Below are positions 1 to 11,918 of a DNA stretch of 64,000 nt, piece by piece. The first letter of the stretch is position 1. The number at the start of each line of letters is the position of its first letter. The notes below the pieces were generated by a model. That model ran no database searches. It saw nothing but the letters and a program-made list of their open reading frames with translations, and was not told the origin of the DNA. The DNA is from Cyclaneusma minus (Eukaryota; Ascomycota; Leotiomycetes; Marthamycetales; Marthamycetaceae). Where the stretch lies: NCBI GenBank assembly GCA_037179335.1, contig JAKZHN010000001.1:806001-870000 (forward strand), given 5' to 3'. The position numbers and the translations under genes were made by a program.

Positions 1-704
1 TTCTGGCAGGTTGATTTTGAGGGACGCTCGAGCTTGCACGGAGAAGGCTAGCTAAGATCTGCCCTAATATCAGGGAATGTCGCTAGCGAACGCGCTACCT
101 AAGCGAAGAGAGCTAGCGCGGTGGCCACCTCAAAGGGTAGACTCACAAGTTTCAGCGATTTGGACATCAGATGCCTTTAAATACCGTGAGAAGGCCTAGC
201 AATTGGTAGCGCAATGAATGGCAGACGAGTCAAATGACTACATCAAAAATCAAGAGCTGACACAGATAGACCCTGGATTGAGAGCAGTTTGAGGAATGAC
301 GTGCAACCCATGAATTGAGAAGCAACTTGAGGGATTAGAGAGACCGCATGGGGTGAGGCAGCTGACACAATCTGAAGAATATACAGGTAGTTTGAAGGAA
401 CTCAAGCGACGAGAAGGATCTCAAGTGATGAGATGAGGCTCAAATGATGTAGATCAGTCTAGATGATTGAATGTATCTCAACTCAAAAGAAAGGCTCAAG
501 TGATGTGAAGTGCTGCCATAGTGTCGATCACAAAGAGAACTTCAAGCAGGGAGAGATCACTGAAGTGACTAGATATGGCCCGAATGATAAGAAGCAAACT
601 TTAACCCGAGAAATTCCAAGCATTTATATCTCGACATCTCTTTCATCCGTTGCAACTCACACTAGAAAATCATTCCCCTTGTATCACAAAGCCTTTGAGA
701 GACC

Positions 705-1439
705 ATGGAGTCCCGAACACTACCAATCACCCCCAGCGGCAAGCGCCCGATCGTTGACTTAACGATCATGGTCAACAGCACGCATTGGAGAGAGGAAGCT
801 GGAATGGTATGTTAAATACCCCCCTTCGTAGGGTATATTGCTTGCTTTCTCATAAACTGCACACAGTTTGAAGCCGATCTAGCAATGCCCAGTACCCCGT
901 CACAGAGTTCGTACCAGCTCAACGACGTAAGCGACTGCACCGAACTTGTTACGTGGACCAAGGAAGACCTGAAAGCACCGTTCTACAAGATCAAGGGCGA
1001 GTTGTGGTCCTCTTCCCATAGCGAAGATGACCACATGATCATTGTGGCTTCTCAGGCAATGGAGGTAATGGATTCCATCATTTCCATATTAAGAGAGTTT
1101 TCGGAAGATTCACTGACTGTGAACAAGATCGATAGCACGTGGGGGTTGGTACCGCGGCCCAAAATCACTTTCCCACGAGTGACCGTTGGCAAAATTAAGA
1201 TGGGACTTGCTTGGGAAGGCGAAGGAACGGTATCAAAAGAGGCGGTTGAGCTCTTTTGGGAAGATGGTTTCGTCAACCAGGACAATGTCCAAAGCTCTAT
1301 CTGGGTGTACCTGGGTCCTAATGTTCCAAATGCGGAGATGGAGTCTGTGGAGACCTTTGCGATCGCTGCAGAGGGAGTCATCCGCGTCCAGGATGGTGTC
1401 CGCACTTTCTATGAGATGAGTTCTTGGAGGCTCTTGTAG
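705..1439 (+). CDS. Family X protein 1 (unknown function, paralogue of the gene at 3280-4136)
   Basis: Two exons, 705-806 and 867-1439, give 224 aa. The intron (807-866) runs GTATGT to CACAG in phase 0. The ATG at 705 is chosen because the first 34 codons align with the start of the gene at 3280-4136: both begin ME, share RTLP and GKRP, and have the intron at the same aligned site. Other shared landmarks are FYKIKGELW (residues 73-81), VPRPKITFP and a C-terminal tryptophan-rich segment. There is no signal peptide or membrane segment, so the protein is probably soluble and intracellular. It lacks the two downstream introns of its paralogue. A TATA-like tttatat lies at 623-629, about 80 bp upstream. 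I recognise no domain and assign no function. The neighbour at 2106-2738 is a Gag-like reading frame, the same partnership seen at 31-36 kb. Confidence that it is a gene is good. Confidence 0.8.
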
Positions 1440-2025
1440 TTGCCGCTCGAGGAATGAGTTCCCAGAAGGCATTGAAGAGGGGTGTTGGGCCCCTCTGAGG
1501 GGTTTAGTGATTTCCGTGGAAGAGTTTTCGCCATCCAACATGGTAAATTGATAGGCAAAGCAATCTTTCTGTAGACTCCCAAGACTAGCAAGTGTTCCAT
1601 GCGTGATTTGCGTTGAGACTCTGTCGTCAAAAATTTGGAATCCCGTCTGGAAACATACTTCGGGTCAAGTAAATGGTCAGCAATTTCCAAAGACACCAGC
1701 TCCAATCAGACCTTACTGATCTGTTGAACACTTGCTAGGTTGATAGGAAGAAACCAGATCATTTGAGAGAACAAAAACTCGTACTGAAAGATCAAGAATG
1801 TTCCAACTTGACCATGGCCTTTGTATCCATCCGAAAAAGCGCGCAAGTAGACCAAGAAGAGTACCCAGCGCCCGACTTCTAGAGCAAAGTTGTGACCATG
1901 AGCTATTGCCAAAACCTTCCATCATTCACAAGAAGCACCTGAATTGCATTCGTTGACTTCTCATGCTTTTATCGCAGAGGCCTTGGTCACAATCGCTTCC
2001 ATGTGGTACTCGGTCAATGTATGGC

Positions 2026-2033
2026 TATATAAG
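2026..2033 (+). promoter_or_regulatory. TATA box of the Gag-like gene at 2106
   Basis: TATATAAG lies 80 bp before the in-frame ATG at 2106. The same core (TATATAAG or CATATAAG) precedes the related genes at 32444 and 33686. This match decided the start over upstream in-frame codons. Confidence 0.55.
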
Positions 2034-2105
2034 CTGCCCACTTCTCTTTTCCCAAGATTCTATGACCACGAATCTATGATCACGATCTTACTCTCACCAT
2101 TCGCG

Positions 2106-2738
2106 ATGACCACAAGCTACATGCGCATCGAAGAAGCCTTTGCATCGCTGTGGCGACCCCGACACCCGCAAGTCCCACAAAAGAAATCTACGGACACAGA
2201 AGTACTTCAGAACTTGGACCTAGAAGCAGACAGCATCACCGCCTCAATCTTTCAATACACACTCAACCTAGAGCCTCCGAAACAACTACCCTTCCACTAT
2301 AACCTCGAAGACTTCCTCTGATGGAAGTCTTCTGTCAGACGCCTCCTCTTCGCCATGGGGGCTTGGAACGTGGTCGTCGGTCCCAAGAACATGAATGTGG
2401 ACTTTGACTCCACCAATCTCAAGCTACGAGCGCTAGATAGATGGGCCTTGTGCTTGCTTTATGCAACAGTAAGTCAAACTCATCTGGAGGCGCTGGGGCT
2501 TAGGGAGCTTCAGGATGTGAGAGCGCAGAAGTTGTGGGTGGCGTTAGAAGTGATGTACTGTGGGGATGGGACAGACAAGGATCGCGACAATAAGCCTGGT
2601 GATGCTGCGAGCGGGAATGGTGGGCAGGGAGGACAAGGGAGTGAATCTGCGGTTCCAGCAGTTGGAGGATCACCGGGGGCGGAAGGACAAGACCCAAAGA
2701 AAAGGAAATTAGGAGGAACAGCGGGATGTAGAGAATGA
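2106..2738 (+). pseudogene. Family Y Gag-like (copia UBN2-type) copy 0, interrupted by TGA
   Basis: One reading frame of 211 codons is broken by a single TGA at 2319-2321, one codon before a conserved tryptophan. Downstream come the family landmarks: W, then 14 residues on GAW, then LDRWALCLLYATVS, then a closing WVALEVMYC. This order (W, GAW, D..A..iiY..vs, W..LE..Y) is that of the Gag/UBN2 domain of Ty1/copia retrotransposons and of the four copies at 31-35 kb. The C-terminal tail of about 45 residues is Gly/Ser-rich and ends near PKKRKL, resembling a monopartite nuclear localisation signal; the other copies lack this tail. No protease, integrase, reverse transcriptase or LTR is adjacent. 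The TGA could be a recent nonsense mutation; no GT-AG pair removes it. Family membership is inferred from pattern. Confidence 0.6.
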
Positions 2739-3279
2739 TATGGATGGAAATAAATATCGCTCATTCGAAGGGACATAGATAGGACAGTAGTTTCCAGGAT
2801 CTCTGCGAGTCTGACAGCTCCTGGAAGTGATGCGGACGGGGAGATTTACAATTCGCGGCCCTCGGCTCTTGTCGCTCTCTCCGTTTTCGTTATTTCAGGT
2901 AGAACGAATGGGTAGCCTTGAGAGCAGAGATGGCGTTAAGTAGAAACCAAGCAAACACCGAGCGAGGAAGAAAGCACAGGCAGTCAGCTCTCCATCATGT
3001 CTTGCTTTTTCTTCCACGTGCCTCTCTCCCGTAACTTGTGTTTGTGACATCTGTCCGATCATCTTAGTCGACTATACATAGATTTCAACTGGAGAAGGAA
3101 AGCAGATACTTGCGGACTAGACTAGCGCTTGAGATTACTTGTGTCTCTCCATAGTAATGGGTGTTGAGAGAGGCAATGAACTGATCCCAAGAAGTCCTAA
3201 TTACTAGATTGAAAGTACAATACAGAGTTGACATTCCCCATATTTTTCTAGGTATTTGCTCTGTTGCTGAAAGACTTCC

Positions 3280-4136
3280 TCAACCTACTTCAGGCGAAAA
3301 GATAGTAGTCAGAACCCAACGCTCCATCTTGTAAACAGCGTGCTGTCCGAGTGCAATAACTGTCGCCTCGATATCCACCTTGACTCCTTTCCAGCGTGCC
3401 ATAGCGATCTCTTGTTCAGGATTGATGACAATGTCTGCCGAAGCGCGCAAGTTATCCCAGTGGATACATCCGTCCTGCCAAGCTACCCTCACGACCCTGC
3501 TGTCACCAGTGGGATTGTATCGGGTTTCCGGGAATGGCTGAATGCCTTTGCTCATCACTCCGGGGAAAGAAATCCGTGGGACCTCGAAGATTTGAAACGC
3601 AGTTAGTGAAAAAGCATTCTACATATGACTATGAGAATCAGGGGGCATTTACTTGGGGATTATACGGGCCGATGAGGATCTTACAAGCAGTCAGCGCAAA
3701 TTCCTGTTATGTTAGAATGAGGGGGAGAGAATACAACTTACTCGGGTGTCAGGTAGTCGGATCTCGAAGATATCGGAGATGTAGATCATTCCGTTCGTGT
3801 AGCCCGCGCCGGCTCCATTCCATAATTCGCCTTTGATGTTGTAGAATACACCCTCCTTGGCTCTCATGTCAGTCCATCCGATGAACCTTTCAGGAAACTC
3901 ATCGAATGGTCTTGGGCAGTTGATGGTCAAGACTGCCAGATCGACTTTGTACTGCGGGAAGAGAGTGGTTAGAGACTAGTACAGAGATAGATAGTGGGTG
4001 ACAATCTTACCGCCATGGTACTTTTGCAGAAGTAAGGTTCTTTGATGAAGAAAGTTGACTTAACCTGGACTGTCATGTTGAAAACCGGCCGCTTGCCATT
4101 AGGGTCCAGAGGCAGCGTACGATAGTCCATCTCCAT
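3280..4136 (-). CDS. Family X protein 2 (unknown function)
   Basis: Four exons on the minus strand (4136-4011, 3951-3742, 3703-3653, 3582-3280) give 229 aa, close to the 224 aa of the paralogue at 705-1439. All three introns are phase 0 GT-AG (59, 38 and 70 nt); the 38-nt intron is unusually short but has TTCTAAC before its AG. Alignment with the paralogue runs the whole length: RTLPLDPNGKRP at the start, FYNIKGELW at residues 78-86, VPRISFP, then a C-terminal block ending MERWVL against MSSWRLL. The first intron is at the same site in both genes; introns 2 and 3 are absent from the paralogue. The start could also be the second Met (4130), which gives MDYRTLP. There is no signal peptide or membrane span, and no TATA-like sequence was seen. 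Function unknown. Confidence 0.78.
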
Positions 4137-5883
4137 TGTTTGTTGCGCAACTCCTTTCAGTCGTTGGTGTTCGGGAGATTGGGAGGTGTTTCGCTAAAGG
4201 TTCTACCCGAGGAGCGCGAGATCGTCTCGCGAGCTTCGGACGTTCCTTCATCAATGACAGATGGAATGCTGCGCAGGGAGGGTAGCTGGGTCGGAGAGTA
4301 AAAGATCTTGGGAATGAATTGCTATCCACTTTGATTCAAGCAGAAGAGCGAGCTTCAAGCTCTCGGTCTGTTGGCCAACGCTTAAGGCACTGAGCTACGG
4401 TGGAGATTGTGAAAAGCGGGTCATATTGGGACGATTTCCTGTTAAGCTGTGCGCACCAGACCCTGCCTGTTGATGCTAGCACCTTCTAGATCTCTTTAAA
4501 ACTAGGCCTTGGAGCTAGCCCTTTGTAGTTTAAGTCTTTATTCTTAGCTTCTAGCTAGCTAACAATAGGGTAGCTAGCTCCACACTGAATCTACATTGAT
4601 TCCTACATCTTCAGACCTCTAACACTTTCTACCAAGTTCTTTTCACGGTTCGCGCTCAGCAACGGCAGTGCGTGCGGTTCAGATACGTGCGTCAGCATAG
4701 AGACCAGTAGGTAGGGGAACAGGGTGGCCTCCAGAGAGGTTCAGGTTGGGCATGCCGCCCATGCCATTAGAACTGGGGCTGCCGTTGGCATCGAAGTGAA
4801 ACATAGGTTGCGAGACGGTATGCTGTTAGCTTTGTGAGCCGGCGAGCCTTTCTGGGAACCGATAGGAGTGTTCTCGTTTTTCGTGTTATAGCAGAAAAAA
4901 GGCTGAGGTCTCTCCTTGTGCGGCGTAGATACCTCGCCGTTGCTATTGTCATTGGCTGCTGAATAGGATGAGTAGCCGTTGGTTAGGTTAGAGGCCGGTT
5001 TGATGCTATACTCCTGCAAGGCAGATTTCATAAGTATTGGCTGAGCATCATCTTGCGGGGTATTGGCGAAAAAATATGGCGAGCTTTTAGAAGAGGCGAG
5101 CGTTTAGACAAGGCGAGCAAATGGATTTGTTTGCTCGACGCTGTCGTCAGTCCTCGCCTGTCGCCATCAAGACCTCTGTCGCCATTCAGGACTTATGTCA
5201 GAACCTCAGGTGACTCCTTTCGCACCAGCAGGATGTGGATCCGCTTCCTTTCGTCGGCGGAGAAGCTGGGGTGGCACGCGTAATGGATGAAGAGGCAGGT
5301 CTAGCTTCTCAACTCTCGCTTGTAATTGTATGATGCTGTCGGAGGTGGATATCACGCAGATTTTCATCACTCGATCGGATTGTGGTGATTGAGAAGAACA
5401 GGGGACACATGAGAAATGGACTCGAAGATCTGGGGGGGAAGGAGGGAGCCGTTGTGGGATTGGACGGATTGGACTCCTGGGCGTCGCCGTCGCCACCATT
5501 CAGGCGAGCGCTAGGCGAGCTCGTCGACCGAGTTCTTTGGGTGCAATCGACACCTTGGCGAAAACGGACGGAGTAGTGAACACCTGAGGGTGGATTGGGT
5601 ATCAGTATTCTTCGTTTGCCCCTGGCGAAAATAGGCTTCTTTGTCTCAGAGATGACAGCAGGACCAGCGGCTGGTGCACATAAATCTCTGTGACTAGGCT
5701 GAGAGCAAAGAGGTTGTAGACATTGTCGATTTCCGTCATGTAGCGCTCCGCCGTCGACAGGACCATGGTGACTTTGGCTTGCAGAAACCTTCGCGCCCAA
5801 GTGTCTTGTCACTCCAAAGGTTTGTCACCCGAGAAAAGACGTCGTGCTGACAAAAAGAACAGCGACACTCCAACGATCAACAA

Positions 5884-6020
5884 CGGGCGGGGTCATAGGC
5901 CGTTTGGGGGCAGACTGGACCATTGGAGCGACGACCTCCTTGACCTCCTTCGGTGCAGTGGATGGAGAAGAGGGTAACGACGGGCGAGGTCATAGGCCGC
6001 TTGGGGGCAGACCGAGCAAT
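5884..6020. repeat. Diverged direct repeat, 97-bp spacing
   Basis: A stretch of about 40 bp starting CGGGCGGGGTCATAGGCCG at 5884 recurs at 5981 as CGGGCGAGGTCATAGGCCG. Both continue into TTGGGGGCAGAC-type sequence with a few substitutions. Two copies only. Confidence 0.7.
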
Positions 6021-7271
6021 AGGACCATCTAAGGTAATTCAGCAAGAGGTTAGTCAAGCCCCAAGAAGTAGACTGCGGTGCGGAGGAGAGAAGAGGGAGA
6101 CGAGAACACACTCACGACCATGATCGCGCGATAGGCAGGCGACGGCGTCAGACACGTTCTTGAATGAGACTTATTCGGGTGGAGGAGCGTGCTCGTAGTC
6201 GATGCTGTAGCGCATGTTGAGGTGGCAAACACTGGCAAGAGAGTAGTAAGGAAGGCCCCTACCCCCGGCGGCGTTCGTCTCTTGACGCTCCTCCTCGGTG
6301 GGCAGCCGGTTGGACGAGTTAAGCTGTCTCAAGAGAAAAGCTCAACACCGCGTAGAGGAAAAGCTCTCGCAGCGCCCCGAAGAGCTGCAGAGCAAGGGTC
6401 TCAGGGGCGTGTATAGCTGTCCGGTGGCGGTCAGGTCGAAGACTCGATGGCGTTGTAGGGAAGGGTACTTATAGCAACGAAGACAAGACAAGCGCAGCTT
6501 TCAGCTTTGGCGCATCCGGCCTATTCAGGTCCAGAGCGTGGTATTCGGAGTGGAGATGCTCGGAGAAGAGGACTGCTGACCTCGAGGTTGCCTGATGTCT
6601 TTGAAGACCTCGAGTCGCCGAACACGAGTCCGCGACATCGGTCTTCTGGGTGGCCGAGATCGTCAAAGCACTCGAGCCAGCTAGACTTTGTAGGGCTCCA
6701 TCTTCGTGAATCCATAGTCTTGGATAGGGCATTCACTGCTCAGACAGTAGTCTAATCGTAAGCCCGACGTTGGGACGAAATTGCAAGCCTTTCTTTGGAG
6801 CCCCGGCGCAGTGCACTACCAGACTCCATCTCCTTTCTCAACGAACGGATATCGGTTGGTAGTAGCTGGATAGACAGTAGCGTGAACTTCTCGATTCAAG
6901 CTCTGTCTCCTTGGCGACTTCTGTACCAAACTCAGGTTCGCTACCGACGCTGCAAATCATCAGTGAGTGATCTCTCAACCGTTCTTTGATTGGGGCCTAA
7001 TGACTTACCCCTGGGGCAGTCCATTGACCGGCTCTTCGCAGCTGGGAAACCGGAGTCGAATCTTCGAGAGACAGACGGATGGCCATCGACTGGCGACTCT
7101 GAGACTAGGCGTCGCTCGGGGCCGAAGCACGTTCAGCGCCGTCAGGGGACGGTATCGTAGCGGATGGACGGTGATAGAGGTATAGGCGCGTCGATGATGG
7201 TTTGCGGAGTTGTTAGAGACGAGAAGTCGGGCGAGGGAGTCGAACGTCATTCTGTACCTAACTGCGAAATT

Positions 7272-7303
7272 CGCTTCCTCGCTTCCTCGCTTCCTCGCTT
7301 CCT
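7272..7303. repeat. Octanucleotide microsatellite (CGCTTCCT)x4
   Basis: Four perfect tandem copies of CGCTTCCT in noncoding sequence. Confidence 0.9.
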
Positions 7304-7979
7304 GTCGCCTCCTGTCCCGCTTAGGAACTTACCTGTGACTCCACGTGCCTCGCTTCGTGCCAGTCTGCCCACACTAGTGCACAGCAAAAGAGCCTAGAGC
7401 TGTGAGGGAATAACGCAAACGGTTTTTAGTTTATGAACAAAAGACTCGCATGTTCCATCCAGGAAAAGCTGGCTGGAGGGAGCTCATGTGCTCTAACAAA
7501 GCACTAGAGCTTGTTGGAAGCCTTTGTCACACGCACCTAAGACCCCTTAGAGGTATGTATGAAGCAAACCAAAACAGTCAGACCCAAGCTAGCGAAAGAT
7601 GCATATTTGAAATTGACTGTGTCCCAAACCAACCAACCCGCACACGAACCATGGAAAAGGAGCGACTGCATGATGTATAGGTATATACCACGAAGCAAGA
7701 AACTCCCCACAGCCCCAAGTACCCCCATCACCTTTCCCAAACGCCGTCGTGCACAAGCCGTAGAGATTCGGAAAAAAGAAATGAATTCCCATGACACAAG
7801 GCTTCGAGACAATGACATGGTGAGTGCGCCTGAAGATTGACAACGACGAGATCCATCAAATCACCGTTCCTCAACTCCAGTTACCCCACTCACACTCGTG
7901 CTCCAATCCCAAACCCATCCCACCCGCATCATGTCTCATAAAACTCCCTCTCGCCCACCTTCAAAAGACGAAGCAAGCC

Positions 7980-10277
7980 CTACCAATCAACACAAAGCCT
8001 AGCAAACCAAGGCCCCTGCTCCGCCGCCGTATCCACAGTCCCCCAACTCCTCGCCAGCAAAAACGCCAAACCCCCCAGCACCCCCACGCTCCCCACAACC
8101 TGCAACGCCACCCATCCCCTCTCCCTCAACTCCATGTTCAACCTCAGCAAACCCAGTGGATCTGTCCTATCAATACCACCCTCCTCCATAACCTTCCTCG
8201 AATACGTCCCCCGGTCGCCCTTCCCCACCGTCCCATCATAACTCTGCGTATAACCGCGAGGACTTGCCTGCGAGACAGGAACCAAAGTCCCATCCTGCAC
8301 ACACTCCCCCAACCTCTCCGTAAGCCACACAGCCCGTTCCTGGTTAGCCAGCGCATCATACCTCCGCCTTTCATTCTGCAAACTGCGCTGCAAATCCATG
8401 GCCCACTTGCTCAACCTAATCTGTGCTAGCCGTTCTTCTCTTTGTGTATGATCATTGATTCGTGCTAGGGCGTAGGAATTTCCTGCTCCGCCCAGACTAG
8501 CACCTCCCCAACCCCCTCCTCCGGCCAAAACCTGTGAATTTCCGGGGACGAGGGATAAAGAGGAGCGGAGGGTTAGGGAGTGGGAGGGTGAGAAGGGTGA
8601 TGGTGAGTGCGGTGAAGAAGAGGAAGAGATGGAGGAGCGCCAGGATATGAATTTCTTGGCTGTCAGATGGCGCAGCCAGGAGATGGTAGAGGGTTCAAAG
8701 ATTTGGGATACGAGGGAGGCTAGCTCGGTGGGAATGAGGGGTTGGACGTAGTCAGGGGACATGAGGAGGGAGGCGTCCATAGTGTCTTGTTCCGTGGAAG
8801 TGATTGTTGAAACGGCATAGGGGGCGCAGGAACGGGATGAGGAAAGGGCGTCGTCGGGGTGGATGTCGAAGAGGAAGGGTTTGATGTCTGCTCGACGCAG
8901 TTCGCTTAGGATGTTGGTTTTAAGAGAGAGGAGTTGCTCGGGGGAGAGGGATTCGGTCTGGGAGATTATGGGGATTATGTTGGTATACGTGGAAAGGCGT
9001 TTGAGATACTCGATGTCTACTGATTTGACGCCTGCGGAGTGTTAGTATTCAATGGTTTCATGTGGGATGCAGGAGGACTTGCGGTTAAGGAAGACATAAA
9101 AGACAACATCCACTTGAGATCCGCCACTTCCGCTCATCAGATTGATAAGTTCGCCGTCACTAATGTTTGTAAGAGATGAGACTCGCTCGAAATACGACTC
9201 CATGTATTGAACAACCGGGGTGATGCATTCCATGCAAGACGTTCCAGCACTATAACCGGGGGTATCAACAAAGCAGAGATTCCTTTCTAAAACCGTATCA
9301 CCCATGCTCTTTCGTTTGCGAAGCACGCGAGACTCGTCTAGCTCAGACCACCAAGATGGATATGGACGGGTACTAGCATAGATCTCGGTGATCTGACTAG
9401 TCGACTGCATTGAAGGGTTCTTAGACTTCGACTTGGATTTTCTCCTAGAGGGCTCGGGAATCGCTACGGTAGTCGAGGAGATGGGATCGACGTGCACTAT
9501 GTCTTCGCAGGTCTGCACTATGGCTTTGACGAGGGATGTCTTTCCCACTCCGCTATCTCCGGCGATCAACACCTTCAAACGGCCCATATTCTTGCCTTTG
9601 TCAGTGAAGGGTCGCCGACTTGGCATTTGTAGACTCGGCATCACAAGTTGCGGCGCACTTCCAGTATCTACCGGTCCAGATGGTAGCTCCTTCTCTTCCT
9701 CTTCACTGAATATGATGGCCTGACTGGCATTATCATCCATCGACGAGGCAGCATCGGAATCGCGTCGAGAGTGAGCGCTGCTCAAGACAGAACCTGGGCC
9801 CGATGATCCGGCAAAGACGGGAGTCAGAGGTGCTGAGAGAGTGGTTCGAGAAGATCGGCGAGGACGAAACTCGAGTGGAGAGAGGTCTCTGCTGATATCG
9901 GCGGAGCTCTTGGGCGATCGCGATCTGGAAATCGACGAGCCTTCTAGCACGCTTCTCGTCAAACTCGGAGCCATGTTCTTCTTCCACCTCTGGCGTGCTC
10001 TCGAAACATCCTCGTCTTCGGCATCGTCACTATCATGGCCCAGAGAACTTATGGTCGTAGCGAGACTCTCGACGCCGTAGTCTGGCTGTTTCAAATTGCG
10101 GTGAGATCTGGAGGTTCTGACCGAGGGACCGGACTCCTCGACAGTCTTCTCGTCTGCCATGAAGAAAGTCATCTGGTTTGGGTTCGGCATGGCGAGAGAA
10201 GCAGTTGTGTTGTCGCCGGAGCTCGAACTGTGAGATCGCTGGGATCTCAGCACAGGGTCACCCGATAAGGGACGCAT
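7980..10277 (-). CDS. Septin-type P-loop GTPase, divergent, with C-terminal membrane anchor
   Basis: Two exons (10277-9083 and 9031-7980) give 748 aa. The 51-nt intron uses a GC donor (GCAAGT) with a textbook TACTAAC branch and GCAG end; splicing restores NR|VKSVDIEYLKRL. Residues 1-230 are Ser/Arg-rich and disordered. The G1 loop GDSGVGKT is at 240-247 and the septin G3 motif DTPG at 338-341. After the splice comes the septin-like YTNIIPIISQTESL, where the usual G4 AKAD is replaced by SQTE, so nucleotide specificity may be altered. A charged segment then leads to one hydrophobic span near the C-terminus (GWVALQVVGSVGVLGGLAF). It is probably a septin relative tethered to a membrane rather than a core ring septin. 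It is transcribed divergently from the CDK gene at 11919. Paralogy to the fungal-specific septins is inferred. Confidence 0.8.
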
Positions 10278-11918
10278 GGTGAGATTCGGTGCGGATGGAT
10301 GCGGGGCAGAAGTGATCTGCCAGGTAGCGTGGTGCTTTGGGGGAGCATGAAGATTTCAGTGTTTGCAATAATGTCTCACGGGCAGAAATAGGGGACTCGA
10401 GTGTCTTTTGCCTCGTCAACAGAGCGTTGTGTTCCTGGAATGAGGTTCGCGGTGTTGAGGTTGCAGTCACGACCCCGCCTAGTTGTGCTGTAATCAGCTC
10501 CGGTGCCCGCCTATCGGAGCCCATCGCCGCCCCAAGCTTTCCGCTAGCTGTAGCTCGGTTTCCAACTGCCAGGCTGAGAACCTAGGTAAACTCTGATACA
10601 GCCTTCTAATAGCTTGCCTTTATATCGAAATGAGTCGTATAAAAGGCCATTAATTCCACCTGTTTACATGGGATTTTTCTAGCTAGACACGATAAATAGC
10701 TAGAGCTCATCAGCCGAGTTCACAATCCACGTAGATTTACTCGTGGTGAATTTGAAGCCAACAAGCCGGCGTGATCTATTTACGGTTCATCCGCAGCCAT
10801 CAGTTCGTCATGGGACCTCGCGGGAAACGTACAGACATGGATCCGTGCAAGCTGGACATATTCGACCGCGAATTTCTTATTTCTAGTAGCTCTTGGCTGA
10901 CTAGTTTTATGCCAACTAACTCAAAAAACAAAAGATTGATTTTTCGTCAATTAAACGTGTCCTCGATATATATGTATTAACAGGAAGAATGCAGTGCCTC
11001 ACAGCTGCGGTGGCAGTTCGTAGCGGGCAGGGATGATGGCCAAAGGGGTCTAGAACATTGGTGAGAACTGGAAGGACCTCAGTCGTGTGCCCTTTCCATT
11101 TTCACAACATCGGGGAACTGATGGAGAACTTGGTTTCTCTTTCTTCTCATTATTTTCAACATTCGACTCTTCTTGTTCAATGTTCAGCTAAGCTGGAGAG
11201 GTTCAACTTAAACTCAGCACTCTTCCCAACAAACCCCAGCGAAGATCATCCATCCCAAGTTTAGCGGACCCAGCCACCCAAGGACGGCACCCACGTCTGG
11301 TACACCGGAGAAGCCGCGCACCAGAACATCGCGACCGTGCAGCCAGCTGGTGAAAGAGGGCTGGCAGGGGCTGGTAGAAAGGGAACAGCTTTCATTTCTG
11401 AGGGCAGGAGTGAATCTGATCTGGACAACGCTGCATCATCTCCAGGCGCCGGGGAATCACAGGACCGCGCGCGCTTGCTGGACCCTTCCTGCTCCTAGCT
11501 CTCCCCTCTCCAAACCCTCACAGCCTCCATCCGTACGTGAGCGTACCACAGAATCAGGGTTCCGAGCAATCCTGCGTACAATACTCCCCTGCCCACCTAC
11601 TCGAGCAATAACTTGAACAAGTTATTTTGCTCCCTCTTCCCTAAATCCACCACGGCGACTCCAAGCTTAGGCTCTCTGGAGGCCATCACCATCCTTAGTA
11701 GACTAGCGACCCCTGCATCGCTGCTGTTCGTCGCGCCGCCATCATTCGCTGAGGCACCGCCTGCGGGACCGACAACACGGCGAACTGCCTCTGCTTCACC
11801 TTACTCATTCGCAGCCGCGCGCTCGTTTCCGCCGCCGACCCCTCCGCGAAGACCGTTGCGACCTGTTCCCAGCAACATCAGCCTGCAAAACCTCGATCCG
11901 GATTCCCTCGACAACGCC
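10278..11918. other. Divergent intergenic region between septin-like gene and CDK
   Basis: This 1.6 kb separates two genes pointing away from each other and presumably carries both promoters and 5' UTRs. No defined element was recognised. An open frame in phase with the CDK runs back to about 11613 but contains no ATG before 11919. Confidence 0.5.

Larger units (their letters stand above)
4137..7979. other. 3.8-kb stretch with no supportable gene
   Basis: Short overlapping open frames occur on both strands, none with a recognisable domain, shared start or intron pattern. The 4440-4580 part is rich in CTAG/GCTAGC words, and 5.0-7.3 kb is rich in GGCGAG words. It holds one 97-bp spaced duplication and one 8-bp microsatellite (listed separately). 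It could be an eroded mobile element or dead gene, but no terminal repeats or coding signature were found. Confidence 0.4.

Noticed and set aside
4335..4405. tRNA-like sequence on the minus strand (box A-like TAGCTCAGTGCC)
   Set aside because: The D-stem does not pair, there is no acceptable T-loop (GGTTCGAAT), and the acceptor ends do not match. At most a degenerate tRNA-derived relic.
11613..11918. In-phase open frame that could extend the CDK by about 100 residues
   Set aside because: It begins at a TTG and contains no ATG before 11919. The MDNKRHPSSFQ start is the family's usual N-terminus.
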